Assembly (NCBI RefSeq): GCF_011492965.1
Contig: NZ_CP045121.1
Span: forward strand, 3,534,001 to 3,598,000
Length of the DNA stretch: 64,000 nucleotides
Reading direction: 5' to 3'
From: Rubrobacter marinus
GTDB taxonomy: Bacteria > Actinomycetota > Rubrobacteria > Rubrobacterales > Rubrobacteraceae
A program made the translations under genes and the position numbers. The notes under the pieces were generated by a model. It had not been told where the DNA came from and did no database searches. It saw only the letters and a program-made list of their open reading frames with translations. Positions 1 through 9,523 of the stretch are shown here, piece by piece. Each line of letters opens with the position of its first letter. The first letter of the stretch is position 1.

Positions 1-1417
1 CCGAGTAGGGGTCCCCTCCGACCAGGTTGATGTTGGCCTCCTGCAAGTCCGCCGGGGAGAGCACCACGCGCTCCAGCAGCGCGGACTCCAGGTTGGGGAC
101 GTGGCGCGCGAGCCGGGACTGGATGCGGTCCGCGTAACGCTCCCGGAGGGATTCCGTCCAGACGCCGTCGCCGATCTCGATCTCCCCTGCCGCGTCGCCC
201 TTTGGCCTGGAGGGTAGCTCCTGAAGCTGTATCCACAGGAGCCCCTTCCCCTCGGGGGCGCGGGAAGGGTCCACGGCGAGGGGCTGGCCGCACACGACCG
301 TGGCCTCGGCCGGCAGGAGCCCTCGGTCCGCCTCGTTGACCGCGCGAGAGACGCCGTCGAGCCCGGGCGTGACGTGGACCATGGGTGCGTGTCCGAGGCG
401 CTCGTCCCCGTCCCACCGCGGCGGCTCGGAGAGGGCCATGTGTATCTGCATGCCGGCCCTGCCATAGCGGAATCGCCTGGCCTGCCGGACGAGGCCCGAG
501 GGGACGTCGCCGTCTTCGAGCAGGCGCGTGTAGAGCTGGGTGGGCGTGACGTTGCAGATCACCGCCCCGCTCGCCATCACCGCCTCGCCGCCCCGGAGCA
601 GGACGCCGACGGCGCGGCCCCCCGAGACCAGCACCTTCCCGACGTCGGCCCCCGTCTCGCAGCGGCCCCCGTTCTTCCGGATCACGGCGACCAGGGCGTC
701 GACGAGGCGAGCGCCGCCGCCTCTGGGCACCGGCATGCCGCCCATCTGTAGGGCCACCGCTATGACCTGCGTCATAAACCCGGAGGCCGCCGCGTCCGGG
801 CCGAGCCCCGTGTGCAGGACCCAGGGCGCCAGCAGCCCGTGTGCCCGCGGGGACCGGAAGTTGTCCGACAACCAGTCCCGGCAGGTCGACAGCCCGCTTC
901 CCACGAACTCCAGGGCCCCGCGGGCGCCCATCCTGCGGTAGGCCCCCAGCGCGAGCCGTAACCCGGCGGGCGACCACAGCTCGGTACCCATCACGCCGAA
1001 GGCGACGTCCGCGTTCGGCATGAACTCGGAGACCACGCGCTCCCACGCGGCGCCGTCCCCGTCGGCGAACCGGTCCAGCTCGGCGACGTTGTCCTCCTGC
1101 GACGTGGATAGGAACGCGCTCTCGCCGTCCGGGTAGACGGAGCCGGTCGGGAGCGTCGTGTTCAGGTACTCGAGGCCCTGGGCGCGCAGGTCCTCCCCCA
1201 GCTCGGCGTAGGCCGCGGACCCGACGAAGAGGGGGTGCCAGCCGCTGAACACGTCGTGGCGGAAGCCGGGTTGGGTGATCTCCGCCGTCTTGATCGCCCC
1301 GCCAAGGTAGTCGTTGCGTTCGAGCACGCAGACGCTCCAGCCGCCCCTGGCGAGCATCGCCCCGGCGACGAGGGAGTTGATACCGCTGCCGACCAGCACC
1401 GCGTCGTACTCTGCCAT
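1..1417 (-). CDS. FAD-dependent NAD(P)/FAD oxidoreductase (phytoene-desaturase-like), 3' end outside window
   Basis: The reading frame starts with ATG at 1417 and is still open at the window edge, so about 472 residues are visible and the C-terminus is missing. Residues 5-40 form a dinucleotide-binding fold (YDAVLVGSGINSLVAG, then CVLERNDYLGGA), the FAD-binding start seen in phytoene dehydrogenase and amine oxidase-type flavoproteins (COG1233). No carotenoid genes are nearby, so the substrate is unknown. It lies 47 bp beyond a strong hairpin that ends the upstream aminobenzoate-type operon and is probably transcribed separately, although any promoter must fit in a very short gap. Confidence 0.85.
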   Translation of the reverse strand, partial: MAEYDAVLVGSGINSLVAGAMLARGGWSVCVLERNDYLGGAIKTAEITQPGFRHDVFSGWHPLFVGSAAYAELGEDLRAQGLEYLNTTLPTGSVYPDGESAFLSTSQEDNVAELDRFADGDGAAWERVVSEFMPNADVAFGVMGTELWSPAGLRLALGAYRRMGARGALEFVGSGLSTCRDWLSDNFRSPRAHGLLAPWVLHTGLGPDAAASGFMTQVIAVALQMGGMPVPRGGGARLVDALVAVIRKNGGRCETGADVGKVLVSGGRAVGVLLRGGEAVMASGAVICNVTPTQLYTRLLEDGDVPSGLVRQARRFRYGRAGMQIHMALSEPPRWDGDERLGHAPMVHVTPGLDGVSRAVNEADRGLLPAEATVVCGQPLAVDPSRAPEGKGLLWIQLQELPSRPKGDAAGEIEIGDGVWTESLRERYADRIQSRLARHVPNLESALLERVVLSPADLQEANINLVGGDPYS

Positions 1418-1464
1418 CCGTGCCTCCCACGCTCCGCGCGCTAGTTCTCCATCCCGCGACGGGC

Positions 1465-1506
1465 AACGAGGGGGACCGCGAGCCCCCTGTCGCGGTCCCC
1501 CTCGTT
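1465..1506 (-). terminator. Strong hairpin terminator of the aminobenzoate-type operon
   Basis: A perfect 17-bp inverted repeat (1465-1481 and 1490-1506) flanks an 8-nt loop. The stem reaches into the stop codon of the Rid gene (1506-1508). No clear T tract follows, which is common in very GC-rich genomes. It separates the operon from the oxidoreductase gene that starts at 1417. Confidence 0.75.
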
Positions 1507-1991
1507 CAGCTCGTCCCGGCGGGAACCACCGCGGTGGCCTCGATCTCCACCCTCGCCTCGCCCTCGACGAGCGCCGAGACCTCGACCATGGTCATGGCCG
1601 GGAAGTGCCGTCCCATCAGGTCGCGGTAGGCCTCGCCCACGCCCCGCAAGTTGGCGAGGTACTCCTCGCGGTCGGTTATGTACCAGGTCATCCGGACGAC
1701 GTGCTCCGGGCCGGCGCCGACCTCGGCCAGCACGGCGAGGACGTTCTTCAGGGCCTGTCGCGTCTGGCCGACGAGGTCGTGCGCCCGAAAGGTCGCGCCC
1801 TCGTCCCAGCCTATCTGGCCGGCGACGAACACCATCCGTCCCTCGGCCACGACCCCGTTGGCGTAGCCTTTAGGCTCCGCCCAGCCCGGCGGTTGGAGCC
1901 TCCGGGTTCCCGAGCTCGCGGCGGGGCTCTTCCGTCGCGTCGCGTCGTCGGGGGTGGGCTCCTCCCGGCGGCGCGCGTCGGCCGGGGTCAA
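1506..1991 (-). CDS. Rid (YjgF/YER057c) family protein, last gene of the aminobenzoate-type operon
   Basis: The Rid fold covers residues 35-161 (motifs FVAGQIGWDE, VVRMTWYITD, RVEIEATAVV). No ATG is available. The TTG at 1991 overlaps the TGA of the ligase (TTGA) and gives 161 residues, with a disordered N-terminal extension of about 30. RidA enzymes hydrolyse reactive imines and enamines, which would suit a pathway that must lose an aromatic-derived amino group. However, the arginine that marks catalytically active RidA (FPAR in that family) is methionine here (FPAMTMVEV). It may therefore belong to a Rid subgroup without classical imine deaminase activity. Start choice is uncertain. Confidence 0.82.
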   Translation of the reverse strand: MTPADARRREEPTPDDATRRKSPAASSGTRRLQPPGWAEPKGYANGVVAEGRMVFVAGQIGWDEGATFRAHDLVGQTRQALKNVLAVLAEVGAGPEHVVRMTWYITDREEYLANLRGVGEAYRDLMGRHFPAMTMVEVSALVEGEARVEIEATAVVPAGTS

Positions 1992-3631
1992 GGGCGCCCG
2001 CCGAGGGCGCCGGCGCCTTGCATCTCCCGCTCGCGCAGCTTGAAGCGCTGGATCTTGCCGGTCTGGGTCTTCGGGAGCTCGTCGGTGAACTCGATCCGGC
2101 GCGGGTACTTGTAGGGGGCGATGCGCCCTTTGACGAAGTCCTGCAGCTCCTCGACGAGCGCCGCGTCGCCCTCGAACCCGCCACGGAGGACGACGAACGC
2201 CTTGACCACGTTGCCCCGCTCCTCGTGGGGAGAGGCGACCACGGCGCACTCGCCGACCGCCTCGTGACCCATGAGCGCCGCCTCCACCTCGGGTCCGGCG
2301 ATGTTGTAGCCGGCGGAGACGATCATGTCGTCCGTGCGGGCCTGGAACCAGAAGTACCCGTCGTCGTCCACCTTGTACGCGTCGCCGGTGACGTTCCAGC
2401 CGTCCATCACGTAGTCGGCCTGGCGGGGATCCGCGAGGTAGCGGCATCCGGTCGGCCCTCGCACCGCGAGCCGGCCCACCTCCCCCGGCGGCAGGGGGCT
2501 CATGTCGTCGCCGGCGATCATCGCGTGGTAGCCCGGCACCGGCTTGCCGGTCGAGCCGGGTCGTATCTCTTCACCCGCGGCCGAGATAAAGATGTGGAGC
2601 ATCTCGGTCGAGCCGATGCCGTCCACGATGCGGATGCCGGTGCGTTCGAACCAGGCGTCGGAGGTCGCGCGCGGCAGGGTCTCGCCGGCCGACACGCACT
2701 TCCTGAGCGAGGAGAGCTCGGCCTCCCCGACCCTGTCCAGGAGCGCGCGGTAGGCGGTGGGCGCGGTGAAGACCGTGGTGATGCGGTGCTCCTCGATCGC
2801 CTTCAGCAGAGCCTCCGGCCCGGGCTGCTCGATCGGGACGGTCGAGGCCCCGAAGCGCATCGGGAAGAGCACCAGCCCGCCGAGACCGTAGGTGAAGGCG
2901 AGCGGCGGGGTGCCGGTGAAGACCTCGTCCGGCTCGGGGTCGAGCATGTGGCGCGCGAAGGTGTCGCAGACGGCGAGGACGTCGCGGTGGGAGTGCATGC
3001 AGCCCTTGGGCTCGCCGGTCGTCCCCGAGGTAAACGCGATGAGCGCTATGTCCTCGGCCGCCGTCTCGACGGTGTCGAAGCCGGGGCCCTTCTCCCGCAT
3101 GCGCTCCTCCAGCTCGCCCCCCGGGCCGAAGGTCATCACGCTGGAGAGGAACGGCCTCTGCGCCCCCACCGCCTCGAGGGGCTCGGCCAGCCGGGCGTCG
3201 GTCAGCGCATGAGAGACCCTTGCCTTGAGGACGATCTTGTCGAGCTCCGCCGCGCGGAGCATCGGCATCGTGGCGACCACGACGCCGCCGGCCTTCAGCA
3301 CGCCGAACCATGCCGCGATGAGCATCGGGATGTTCGCCGCCCTGAGGAGGACGCGGTTGCCGGGCACGAGGCCCATGTCCTCCGTCAGCACCCGCGCGAC
3401 GCGGTCGGCCCTCTCCCGGAGGTCCCGGTAGCTCCAGGCGCCGTCCGGGGCATGGACGCACGCCCTCTCCCCCGCCTCGCCCGCGGCCATGTCGTCGAGC
3501 AGGGCCGCGGCGGCGTTCAGGTGTTCCGGGTAGCGCAGCTCCGGCAGGTCGAAGACAAACTCGGGCCACGCCTCGCGCGGCGGAAGGTTGTCGCGGGCGA
3601 ACGTGTCGAGGTGTGCGCTGTATCCTTCCAT
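1988..3631 (-). CDS. Benzoate/2-aminobenzoate-CoA ligase family (AMP-forming)
   Basis: 547 residues, the usual length for aryl-CoA ligases. The ATG at 3631 follows a good ribosome site (GGGGGAGAGGAGC). Adenylate-forming motifs are clear: the phosphate loop at 197-210 (IAFTSGTTGEPKG), GIGSTEMLHIF near 320, the hinge aspartate region YFWFQARTDDMIVSAGYNI, and the catalytic lysine near K526 (KTQTGKIQR). It should activate an aromatic acid with ATP and CoA. The monooxygenase/reductase at the head of the operon points to 2-aminobenzoate as substrate (inference). Benzoate or salicylate are alternatives that sequence alone cannot exclude. Confidence 0.9.
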   Translation of the reverse strand: MEGYSAHLDTFARDNLPPREAWPEFVFDLPELRYPEHLNAAAALLDDMAAGEAGERACVHAPDGAWSYRDLRERADRVARVLTEDMGLVPGNRVLLRAANIPMLIAAWFGVLKAGGVVVATMPMLRAAELDKIVLKARVSHALTDARLAEPLEAVGAQRPFLSSVMTFGPGGELEERMREKGPGFDTVETAAEDIALIAFTSGTTGEPKGCMHSHRDVLAVCDTFARHMLDPEPDEVFTGTPPLAFTYGLGGLVLFPMRFGASTVPIEQPGPEALLKAIEEHRITTVFTAPTAYRALLDRVGEAELSSLRKCVSAGETLPRATSDAWFERTGIRIVDGIGSTEMLHIFISAAGEEIRPGSTGKPVPGYHAMIAGDDMSPLPPGEVGRLAVRGPTGCRYLADPRQADYVMDGWNVTGDAYKVDDDGYFWFQARTDDMIVSAGYNIAGPEVEAALMGHEAVGECAVVASPHEERGNVVKAFVVLRGGFEGDAALVEELQDFVKGRIAPYKYPRRIEFTDELPKTQTGKIQRFKLREREMQGAGALGGRP

Positions 3632-3645
3632 GCTCCTCTCCCCCT

Positions 3646-4872
3646 TTACCGACGGGTCCCCTGCCGCGCTCCCGCGCCCTGGATCTCCGCCGCGCCACCG
3701 GCGGCGTGCGCGGCCAGAGCCTGGCGGGCGATGATGACCTTCTGCACCTCCGAAGCGCCCTCGTAGATCCGGAGCGCCCGGATCTCCCGGTAGAGCCGCT
3801 CCACGGGGTGCCCCGAGACCACGCCCATGCCGCCGAAGATCTGGACGGCGTCGTCGATGACGCGCTGCGCGGTCTCGGTGGCGTGGAGCTTCGCCATCGC
3901 CGCCTCGCGGCTCACCCGTTCGGCGACGCGATCCTTGGTCCAGGCCGCGCGGTACACCAGGAGCGCGCTCGCGTCCACGCCGAGGGCCATCTCGGCGAGC
4001 TTGGCCTGCACCATCTGCAGCTCGCCCATCGGGGCGCCGAAGAGGCGGCGCTCCCCGGCGCGCTCCAGCGCCTCGTCGAGCGCCCGGCGCGCGAACCCCA
4101 GAGCGGCGGCCCCCACCGTCGGGCGGAAAGTGTCGAGCGTGGCCATCGCGACCTTGAAACCGCCCCCGGGCGCGCCCAGGAGCTGGTCCTTCGGCACCCG
4201 GCAGCCGTCGAAGACGAGCCGCGCGAGGGGGTGCGGCGCGATGACGGGGATGCGCTCGGCGACCTCCAGACCGGGGGTATCCGCGTCCACGACGAAAGCG
4301 CTCAACCCCCTCGCGCCGGGCGCCTCTCCGGTGCGCGCGAAGACGGTGTAGAAGTCGGCCAGGCCGCCGTTGGAGATCCAGGTCTTGGCGCCGTCTATGA
4401 CGTAGTGGTCGCCGTCCTCGACGGCGGTCGTGGAGACGGCGGCGACGTCGGAGCCCGCCTCCGGCTCGGAGAGGGCGAAGGCCGCGATCTTTCGGCCCTC
4501 GCGCACGGCCGGGAGGTAACGCTCCTTCAGATCGTCCGACCCGAAGAGCGAGATGGCGCCGCCCCCCAACCCCTGCATGACGAAGGCGAAGTCGGCGAGC
4601 GCGTGGTGGCGTCCCAACGTCTCGCGCAGCAGGCACAGGGAGCGCACGTCGAGCGCGTCGTGCCGGCCGCCCTGGGCCCCGGGCACCACGTAGTCGAGCC
4701 AGCCGGCCCCGGCGAGGTTTCGGACGAGGCCGCGGCAGAGGCCGTCCACGGTCTCCTCGTGCGCCTCCGGTACGTCCCGGAGGTGCTCCACGCACCACTC
4801 GTCGAGGTCGCGCGCGAGGGCGCGGTGCTCCCCTTCGAAGAACGGCCAGTCGAGGTAGGTGAGGTCGGGCAT
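3646..4872 (-). CDS. Acyl-CoA dehydrogenase
   Basis: 408 residues with the three-domain flavoprotein layout: an N-terminal helical domain, the FAD-contacting [13 protein letters not shown] and [13 protein letters not shown] segments around 140-180, and a C-terminal helical domain. The motif IYEGASEVQ places the likely catalytic base at E371. The ATG at 4872 overlaps the TGA of the upstream hydratase (TGATG), so translation is coupled. In this operon it probably desaturates the alicyclic or ring-opened CoA thioester made after reduction of the aminobenzoyl-CoA ring. Exact substrate is not readable from sequence. Confidence 0.92.
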   Translation of the reverse strand: MPDLTYLDWPFFEGEHRALARDLDEWCVEHLRDVPEAHEETVDGLCRGLVRNLAGAGWLDYVVPGAQGGRHDALDVRSLCLLRETLGRHHALADFAFVMQGLGGGAISLFGSDDLKERYLPAVREGRKIAAFALSEPEAGSDVAAVSTTAVEDGDHYVIDGAKTWISNGGLADFYTVFARTGEAPGARGLSAFVVDADTPGLEVAERIPVIAPHPLARLVFDGCRVPKDQLLGAPGGGFKVAMATLDTFRPTVGAAALGFARRALDEALERAGERRLFGAPMGELQMVQAKLAEMALGVDASALLVYRAAWTKDRVAERVSREAAMAKLHATETAQRVIDDAVQIFGGMGVVSGHPVERLYREIRALRIYEGASEVQKVIIARQALAAHAAGGAAEIQGAGARQGTRR

Positions 4873-5690
4873 CAGTCCCCCTCGAACTCGGGCGAGCGCT
4901 TCTCCATAAAGGCCCGGTAGGCGCGCTCGAAGTCCCGCGTCTGCATGCAGATCGCCTGAGCCTGGGCCTCGGACTCGATGGCGGCCTCGAGGCTCATGTT
5001 CCACTCCTGGTTGAGCATGGTCTTGGTCATGCCGTGGGCGAAGTTCGGGCCATTGGCGAGGTTCGCGGCGAGCGCCGTCGCCTCCTCCCGCAGGGCGTCC
5101 GGCTCGACGAGGCGGTTGAAGAACCCCCAGCGCTCGCCCTCCTCGGCCCGCATCGAGCGGCCGGTGAACAGGAGCTCGGAGGCCCGGCCCTGCCCCACGA
5201 TGCGCGGCAGCATGGCGCAGCAGCCCATGTCGCAGCCGGCGAGGCCGACGCGGGTGAACAGGAAGGCGACCTTCGCCCCGGGCGTCCCCAGGCGGATGTC
5301 CGAGGCAGTGGCGATCGCGGCCCCCGCGCCGACGCAGACGCCGTCTATCGCCGCGATCACGGGCTGCGGACAGGCGCGGATCGCCTTCACGAGGTCGCCG
5401 GTCATGCGCGTGAAGCGCAAGAGGCCGGCCATGTCCATCCCGGTGAGGGGGCCGATGATGTCCCGCACGTCCCCCCCGGAGCAGAAGTTCTCGCCCGAGC
5501 CGGTGAGGACCACGGCCTTTACGTCCTCGGCGTAGGCGAGCGCGCGAAAGGTGTCGCGGAGCTCGGCGTAGGAGTCGAAGGTCAGGGGGTTCTTGCGCTC
5601 GGCCCCCGTCAGCGTCACCACGGCGACGCCGTCCGACTCCTCCCACCGAAAATGGTCCGGCGCGTGGCCTTTCATCGTCAGGGTGTTCAT
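4872..5690 (-). CDS. Enoyl-CoA hydratase/isomerase family protein
   Basis: 272 residues of crotonase fold. The oxyanion-hole segments are visible: [11 protein letters not shown] near 70-80 and [22 protein letters not shown] near 115-135. The ATG at 5690 follows GGGGGAGGAGA and overlaps the TGA of the MarR gene by four bases. It presumably hydrates, or hydrolytically opens, a cyclic CoA intermediate in the same pathway. The crotonase fold supports several reactions, so hydratase is the family name rather than a proven activity. Confidence 0.92.
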   Translation of the reverse strand: MNTLTMKGHAPDHFRWEESDGVAVVTLTGAERKNPLTFDSYAELRDTFRALAYAEDVKAVVLTGSGENFCSGGDVRDIIGPLTGMDMAGLLRFTRMTGDLVKAIRACPQPVIAAIDGVCVGAGAAIATASDIRLGTPGAKVAFLFTRVGLAGCDMGCCAMLPRIVGQGRASELLFTGRSMRAEEGERWGFFNRLVEPDALREEATALAANLANGPNFAHGMTKTMLNQEWNMSLEAAIESEAQAQAICMQTRDFERAYRAFMEKRSPEFEGD

Positions 5691-6199
5691 GCGCTCTCCT
5701 CCCCCTCGTCGGCGCCCAGCACGGAGCGCTTGGCCTTGCCCAGCAGGTGGTGCAACGTCTCTACCTCCCCCTCGCTCAACCCCGAGAGCATCCCCGCGAT
5801 CCAGGCCTCGTGCTCGACGGCCATCTCCTCGAAGGCGGCGCGGCCGGCCTCGGTGAGCCGGACGATCTGGCTGCGCCGGTCCCCGGGCATCGGTCGACGA
5901 ACGATCAGGCCCTCCCGCTCCAGCCTCTCGGCGATGCCGGTGACGTTGCCGTTGGAGACCATGAGCCTGCGCGAGACCTCGCCCATGCTGAGCCCGTCGG
6001 GCGCGTCGTGGAGCGCGGCCATCATGTCGAAGCGCGGCAGGGTGACCCCGTACTCGTCGCGCAGCCGCGCGCGCACCCTTCCTTCGACGAGGTTGGTGAA
6101 CGTGAGGGCGCGCAGCCACAGCCTGAGCTTCTCCTTGGCGCCGCCCGCGGCGGCCTCGAGGGCCACGATGTTCTCCCGCTCGTGCGCATCCTCGCGCAC
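5687..6199 (-). CDS. MarR-family transcriptional regulator
   Basis: 170 residues with GTG start at 6199 overlapping the TAG of the preceding SDR (TAGTG). A winged helix covers about 50-115 ([51 protein letters not shown]). MarR proteins commonly sense aromatic acids or their CoA thioesters and repress the operon they sit in. Being embedded between enzyme genes suggests autoregulation. A candidate operator is the TTTTAWACTTAAACT motif found upstream of this operon and of the aromatic transporter. Confidence 0.92.
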   Translation of the reverse strand: MREDAHERENIVALEAAAGGAKEKLRLWLRALTFTNLVEGRVRARLRDEYGVTLPRFDMMAALHDAPDGLSMGEVSRRLMVSNGNVTGIAERLEREGLIVRRPMPGDRRSQIVRLTEAGRAAFEEMAVEHEAWIAGMLSGLSEGEVETLHHLLGKAKRSVLGADEGEESA

Positions 6200-6999
6200 T
6201 ACGCGACCTCCCCGCCGTCGACGGCGATGGCCTGGCCGTTGATCGCTTCGGCGTTCGGCCCCAAGATCCAGCCGACGGCCTCGGCTACCTCTTCGGGCGA
6301 GACGAAGCGGCCCTGCGGGTTGCCCTCGACGAGCCGGGCCCGCGCCCCGGCCTCGTCCGCGCCGGTCTTCTCCACGATGTTGGCGACGCTCTGCGCGAGG
6401 AGATCGGTCTCCGTGTAGCCCGGGCAGACGGCGTTGACCGTGACCCCCTTGCGCGCCACCTCCAGAGCAAGGGCACGCGTCATCCCGATCACCCCGTGCT
6501 TGGCGGCGCAGTAGGCCGCGACGTAGGGGTAGCCCTTGAGCCCGGCGGTGCTCGCCACGGTGACGACGCGTCCCCGGCGGCGATCGACCATCCCCGGCAG
6601 GACCGCGCGGGTCACGAGGAACGCGCCGGTCAGGTTGACCTCTAGCATGCGGGACCAGGCGTCGAGCGTCGTGCGGGCGAACGGCGAGGACTCCGCCGCG
6701 CCCGCGTTGTTGACGAGGACGTCGACCGGGCCGAAGCGCTCTACCGCCTCCGCGAGCCCTGCCTCTACCTCCCCTTCGTCGGTGACGTCGAACGGGACCG
6801 CCTGGGCGGTTTCGAGACCTCCCGCGACCCCTCTCAGCGGCTCGGCCCTTCGGCCCGCGACCGTGACGCGCGCCCCGGCGCCCGAGAGGCGGGCGGCTAT
6901 CGCGGCCCCGATCCCGGTGCCGCCGCCCGTTACGAGGGCGTGAGCCCCCTCCAGGCGGTAGGCGCCCGAGGCCTCGCTGGTCTGGGTCGCCCGACTCAT
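6199..6999 (-). CDS. Short-chain dehydrogenase/reductase (3-hydroxyacyl-CoA dehydrogenase type)
   Basis: 266 residues. Rossmann motif TGGGTGIG at 24-31, NNAG at 97-100, and catalytic S150, Y163 and K167 (AAYCAAKHG) are all present. The ATG at 6999 overlaps the TGA of the monooxygenase/reductase (ATGA). In an operon with a ligase, acyl-CoA dehydrogenase and hydratase, oxidation of a hydroxyacyl-CoA with NAD is the natural role, completing a beta-oxidation-like set. Specificity is inferred from context only. Confidence 0.9.
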   Translation of the reverse strand: MSRATQTSEASGAYRLEGAHALVTGGGTGIGAAIAARLSGAGARVTVAGRRAEPLRGVAGGLETAQAVPFDVTDEGEVEAGLAEAVERFGPVDVLVNNAGAAESSPFARTTLDAWSRMLEVNLTGAFLVTRAVLPGMVDRRRGRVVTVASTAGLKGYPYVAAYCAAKHGVIGMTRALALEVARKGVTVNAVCPGYTETDLLAQSVANIVEKTGADEAGARARLVEGNPQGRFVSPEEVAEAVGWILGPNAEAINGQAIAVDGGEVA

Positions 7000-9284
7000 A
7001 TGAGCTGCGCCATCTGGTCGGCGCGCTCGATGAGGCGTTCGAGCTGCGCCTTGCCGGAGAGGTACTGCTTGGGCCACTCCGCGCCGTCGTAGCCGAGCTC
7101 GGCGGCTCTCCGCAGGGTCCAGTACGGGTCGTGGAGGTGCGGCCGGCCCAAAGCGCACAGGTCGGCCCTCCCCGCGGCGATGATGCTGTTGACGTGGTCG
7201 GCCTCGAAGATGTTGCCGACCGCCATCGTGTTGATGTCCAGCTCGTTGCGGATGCGGTCCGAGAACGGGGTCTGGAACATGCGCCCGTAGACGGGCTTGG
7301 CGTCCGGGCTGGTCTGGCCCGCCGAGACGTCGATGAGGTCGGCCCCGGCCTCCGAGAAGGCGCGGGCGACCTCGACCGCGTCGTCGTCGGTGATGCCGCC
7401 CTCGACCCAGTCCATCGCCGAGATGCGCACGCTCATCGGCTTCTCCTCGGGCCATACCTCGCGCATGGCGCGGAACACCTCCAGCGGGAAACGCAGCCTG
7501 TTCTCCCTGGAGCCCCCGTACTCGTCGGTGCGCCGGTTGAGGAGCGGCGTGATGAAGGCGGAGAGGAGGTAGCCGTGGGCGCAGTGGAGCTCCAGCATGT
7601 CGAAGCCGGCGCGCTCCCCCATCTCGGTCGCGCGCACGAAGGCGGCGACGATCTCGTCCATGTCCTCGCGGGTCACCTCGCGCGGCGGCCGGTGATCCTC
7701 GGTCCACGGCACCGGCGACGGGCCCAGGGTCTCCCAGGTGTTCTCGTGGAGCGGCTCGTCCATCCCCTCCCAGGCGAGCTTCGTCGAGCCCTTGCCGCCG
7801 GAGTGGCCGAGCTGGAGGGCGAACTTCGCATGCGTGTGGCGGTGCACGAAGTCCACGATGCGCCCGAACGCCGCCTCGTGCTCGGGCTTGTACATGCCGC
7901 AGCAGCCCGGCGTTATGCGCCCCTCCGGGGTCACGCAGGTCATCTCCGTGAAGAGGAGCCCCGCCCCGCCCTGGGCGCGCGCCCCCCAGTGGACGAGGTG
8001 GAAGTCGCCCGGGGTGCCGTCCTCGGCGCTGTACATCGCCATCGGGGAGACGACGACGCGGTTGGAGAGCGCCATCTCCCGCAGCTTGAACGGCGCGAAC
8101 ATCGGCGGCACCGGCTCTTCGGCGGGCTCGCCGGCGGCGCGGGACGCGAACCACCGCTCCATGCCCCCGAGCCACTCCTCGTCGCGGAGGCGCAGGTTCT
8201 CGTGGCTGACGCGCTGGCTGCGGGTCAGCAAGGAGTAGGCGAACTGCAAGGGCTCCTGCTTTATGTAGCGCGGGACGTTCTCGAACCACTCGGTCGAGTT
8301 GCGCGCAGCACTCTGTAGCTTGAGGACCTCGAGGCGCCGCTCGTCCTCGTACGCGGCGAGCGCGTCCCCCTTGCCGTCGTGCTCGTGGAGCTTCCTGGCG
8401 AGGGAGATCGCATCCTCCAGGGCGAGCTTCGTGCCCGAACCGATGGAGAAGTGGGCGGTGTGGGCGGCGTCGCCCATAAGCACGATGTTGTCGTGGAACC
8501 ACCTCTCGTTGTTGATGCGCCGGAAGTTGAGCCACGGCGCCCGGCCGAGGTGGCGGGCGTTGTTTATGAGCGGGTTCCCGTCGAGGTAGGGCTCGAAGAT
8601 CTCCTCGCACAAGGCGACGCTCTCGTCGGGCCCCAGCCGGTCGAAGCCGAGCCCCTCCCAGGTCTCCTGGGAGCACTCGACGATGCAGGTGCTCGTCTCC
8701 CGGTCGAAGCGGTAGCCGTGGATCCAAACCCACCCGGCCCCCGTCTCCTCGAAGGCGAACGTGAACGCGTCGAAGAGCTTCTTCGTCCCGAGCCAGATGA
8801 ACTTGTTGCGCCGGACGTCCACGTCCGTCCCGAACTTCTCCTCGTAGAGCCCCCGCACCCGGCTGTTCACGCCGTCCGAGGCCACGATGAGGTCCGCGTC
8901 GCGAAAAGCCCCGAGGTCCCCGATCTCCTGCTCGAACCGCACGTCCACGCCGAGCTCCGCCGCCCGCGCCGCCAGGATGTCCAGCAGACGCTTGCGCCCG
9001 ATGCCCGCGAAGCCGTGCCCGCTCGAACGCACGCTCCCCTTCCCGGAGACGTGCACCTCGATGTCGTCCCAATGGGCGAAGTTCTCCAGGATCCCATCCG
9101 CGCTCTCGGGATCGTTCTCGCGGAGGTTGCCGAGCGTCTGATCCGAGAAGACCACGCCCCAGCCGAACGTCACCCCGGCCGCGTTGCGCTCCAACACCGT
9201 TACGTCGTGCGACGGGTCCCTGAGCTTCATCGAGATGGCGAAGTAGAGACCGGCAGGCCCCCCACCGACGCAAACGATCCTCAT
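6996..9284 (-). CDS. 2-aminobenzoyl-CoA monooxygenase/reductase-like fusion (annotated elsewhere as salicylyl-CoA 5-hydroxylase/oxidoreductase)
   Basis: 762 residues in two parts. Residues 1-390 are a class A FAD monooxygenase (GGGPAG at 7-12, [16 protein letters not shown] near 285-300). Residues from about 393 are an Old Yellow Enzyme barrel ([20 protein letters not shown], then [25 protein letters not shown] and [12 protein letters not shown] near the end). This unusual fusion is the hallmark of the Azoarcus evansii enzyme that hydroxylates and then reduces 2-aminobenzoyl-CoA. It is the first gene of an operon whose later genes supply ligase and beta-oxidation steps, so aerobic CoA-dependent anthranilate degradation is the most economical reading. 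Salicylyl-CoA is an alternative substrate. Confidence 0.9.
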   Translation of the reverse strand: MRIVCVGGGPAGLYFAISMKLRDPSHDVTVLERNAAGVTFGWGVVFSDQTLGNLRENDPESADGILENFAHWDDIEVHVSGKGSVRSSGHGFAGIGRKRLLDILAARAAELGVDVRFEQEIGDLGAFRDADLIVASDGVNSRVRGLYEEKFGTDVDVRRNKFIWLGTKKLFDAFTFAFEETGAGWVWIHGYRFDRETSTCIVECSQETWEGLGFDRLGPDESVALCEEIFEPYLDGNPLINNARHLGRAPWLNFRRINNERWFHDNIVLMGDAAHTAHFSIGSGTKLALEDAISLARKLHEHDGKGDALAAYEDERRLEVLKLQSAARNSTEWFENVPRYIKQEPLQFAYSLLTRSQRVSHENLRLRDEEWLGGMERWFASRAAGEPAEEPVPPMFAPFKLREMALSNRVVVSPMAMYSAEDGTPGDFHLVHWGARAQGGAGLLFTEMTCVTPEGRITPGCCGMYKPEHEAAFGRIVDFVHRHTHAKFALQLGHSGGKGSTKLAWEGMDEPLHENTWETLGPSPVPWTEDHRPPREVTREDMDEIVAAFVRATEMGERAGFDMLELHCAHGYLLSAFITPLLNRRTDEYGGSRENRLRFPLEVFRAMREVWPEEKPMSVRISAMDWVEGGITDDDAVEVARAFSEAGADLIDVSAGQTSPDAKPVYGRMFQTPFSDRIRNELDINTMAVGNIFEADHVNSIIAAGRADLCALGRPHLHDPYWTLRRAAELGYDGAEWPKQYLSGKAQLERLIERADQMAQLI

Positions 9285-9331
9285 GTCTTCCCCTTGCCCA
9301 TCGCTTGTTTGCCCATACCTTACCAGATTTG

Positions 9332-9346
9332 TTTTAAACTTAAACT
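9332..9346. promoter_or_regulatory. Candidate operator upstream of the aminobenzoate-type operon
   Basis: The 239-bp gap before the operon is GC-rich except for an AT-rich block near 9311-9355. Within it lies TTTTAAACTTAAACT, containing the small inverted repeat TTTAA-AC-TTAAA. A 14/15 match occurs at 12209-12223 in front of the aromatic-acid transporter. It sits about 50 bp upstream of the ATG at 9284, where a repressor site would be expected. The MarR protein of the operon is the obvious candidate binder (inference). Confidence 0.5.
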
Positions 9347-9523
9347 ACTTTGTTCGTGGGTCGGGACGCAGGCCCCCGAGCTTTGCGTCTTGCGACCGGT
9401 GGCGAGGTCCGGGGTACGACGGGCGGTCTGCCGGGCGCGCGTGGCTGCGCAAGGCCGGATCTACCCCTGGCTGCGGCGGGCCGGGCGGACGTTGCTGGAG
9501 CCGGCGGCGGCAGGCACCCGGGG

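Noticed and set aside
2018..3766. Long open frame on the plus strand (582 codons)
   Set aside because: Antisense to the aryl-CoA ligase, rich in Arg/His/Gly with no motif. Open antisense frames are expected at about 70% GC.
9285..9523. Riboswitch or leader RNA upstream of the aminobenzoate-type operon
   Set aside because: No conserved aptamer-like pairing recognised; the AT-rich block is better explained as promoter/operator.
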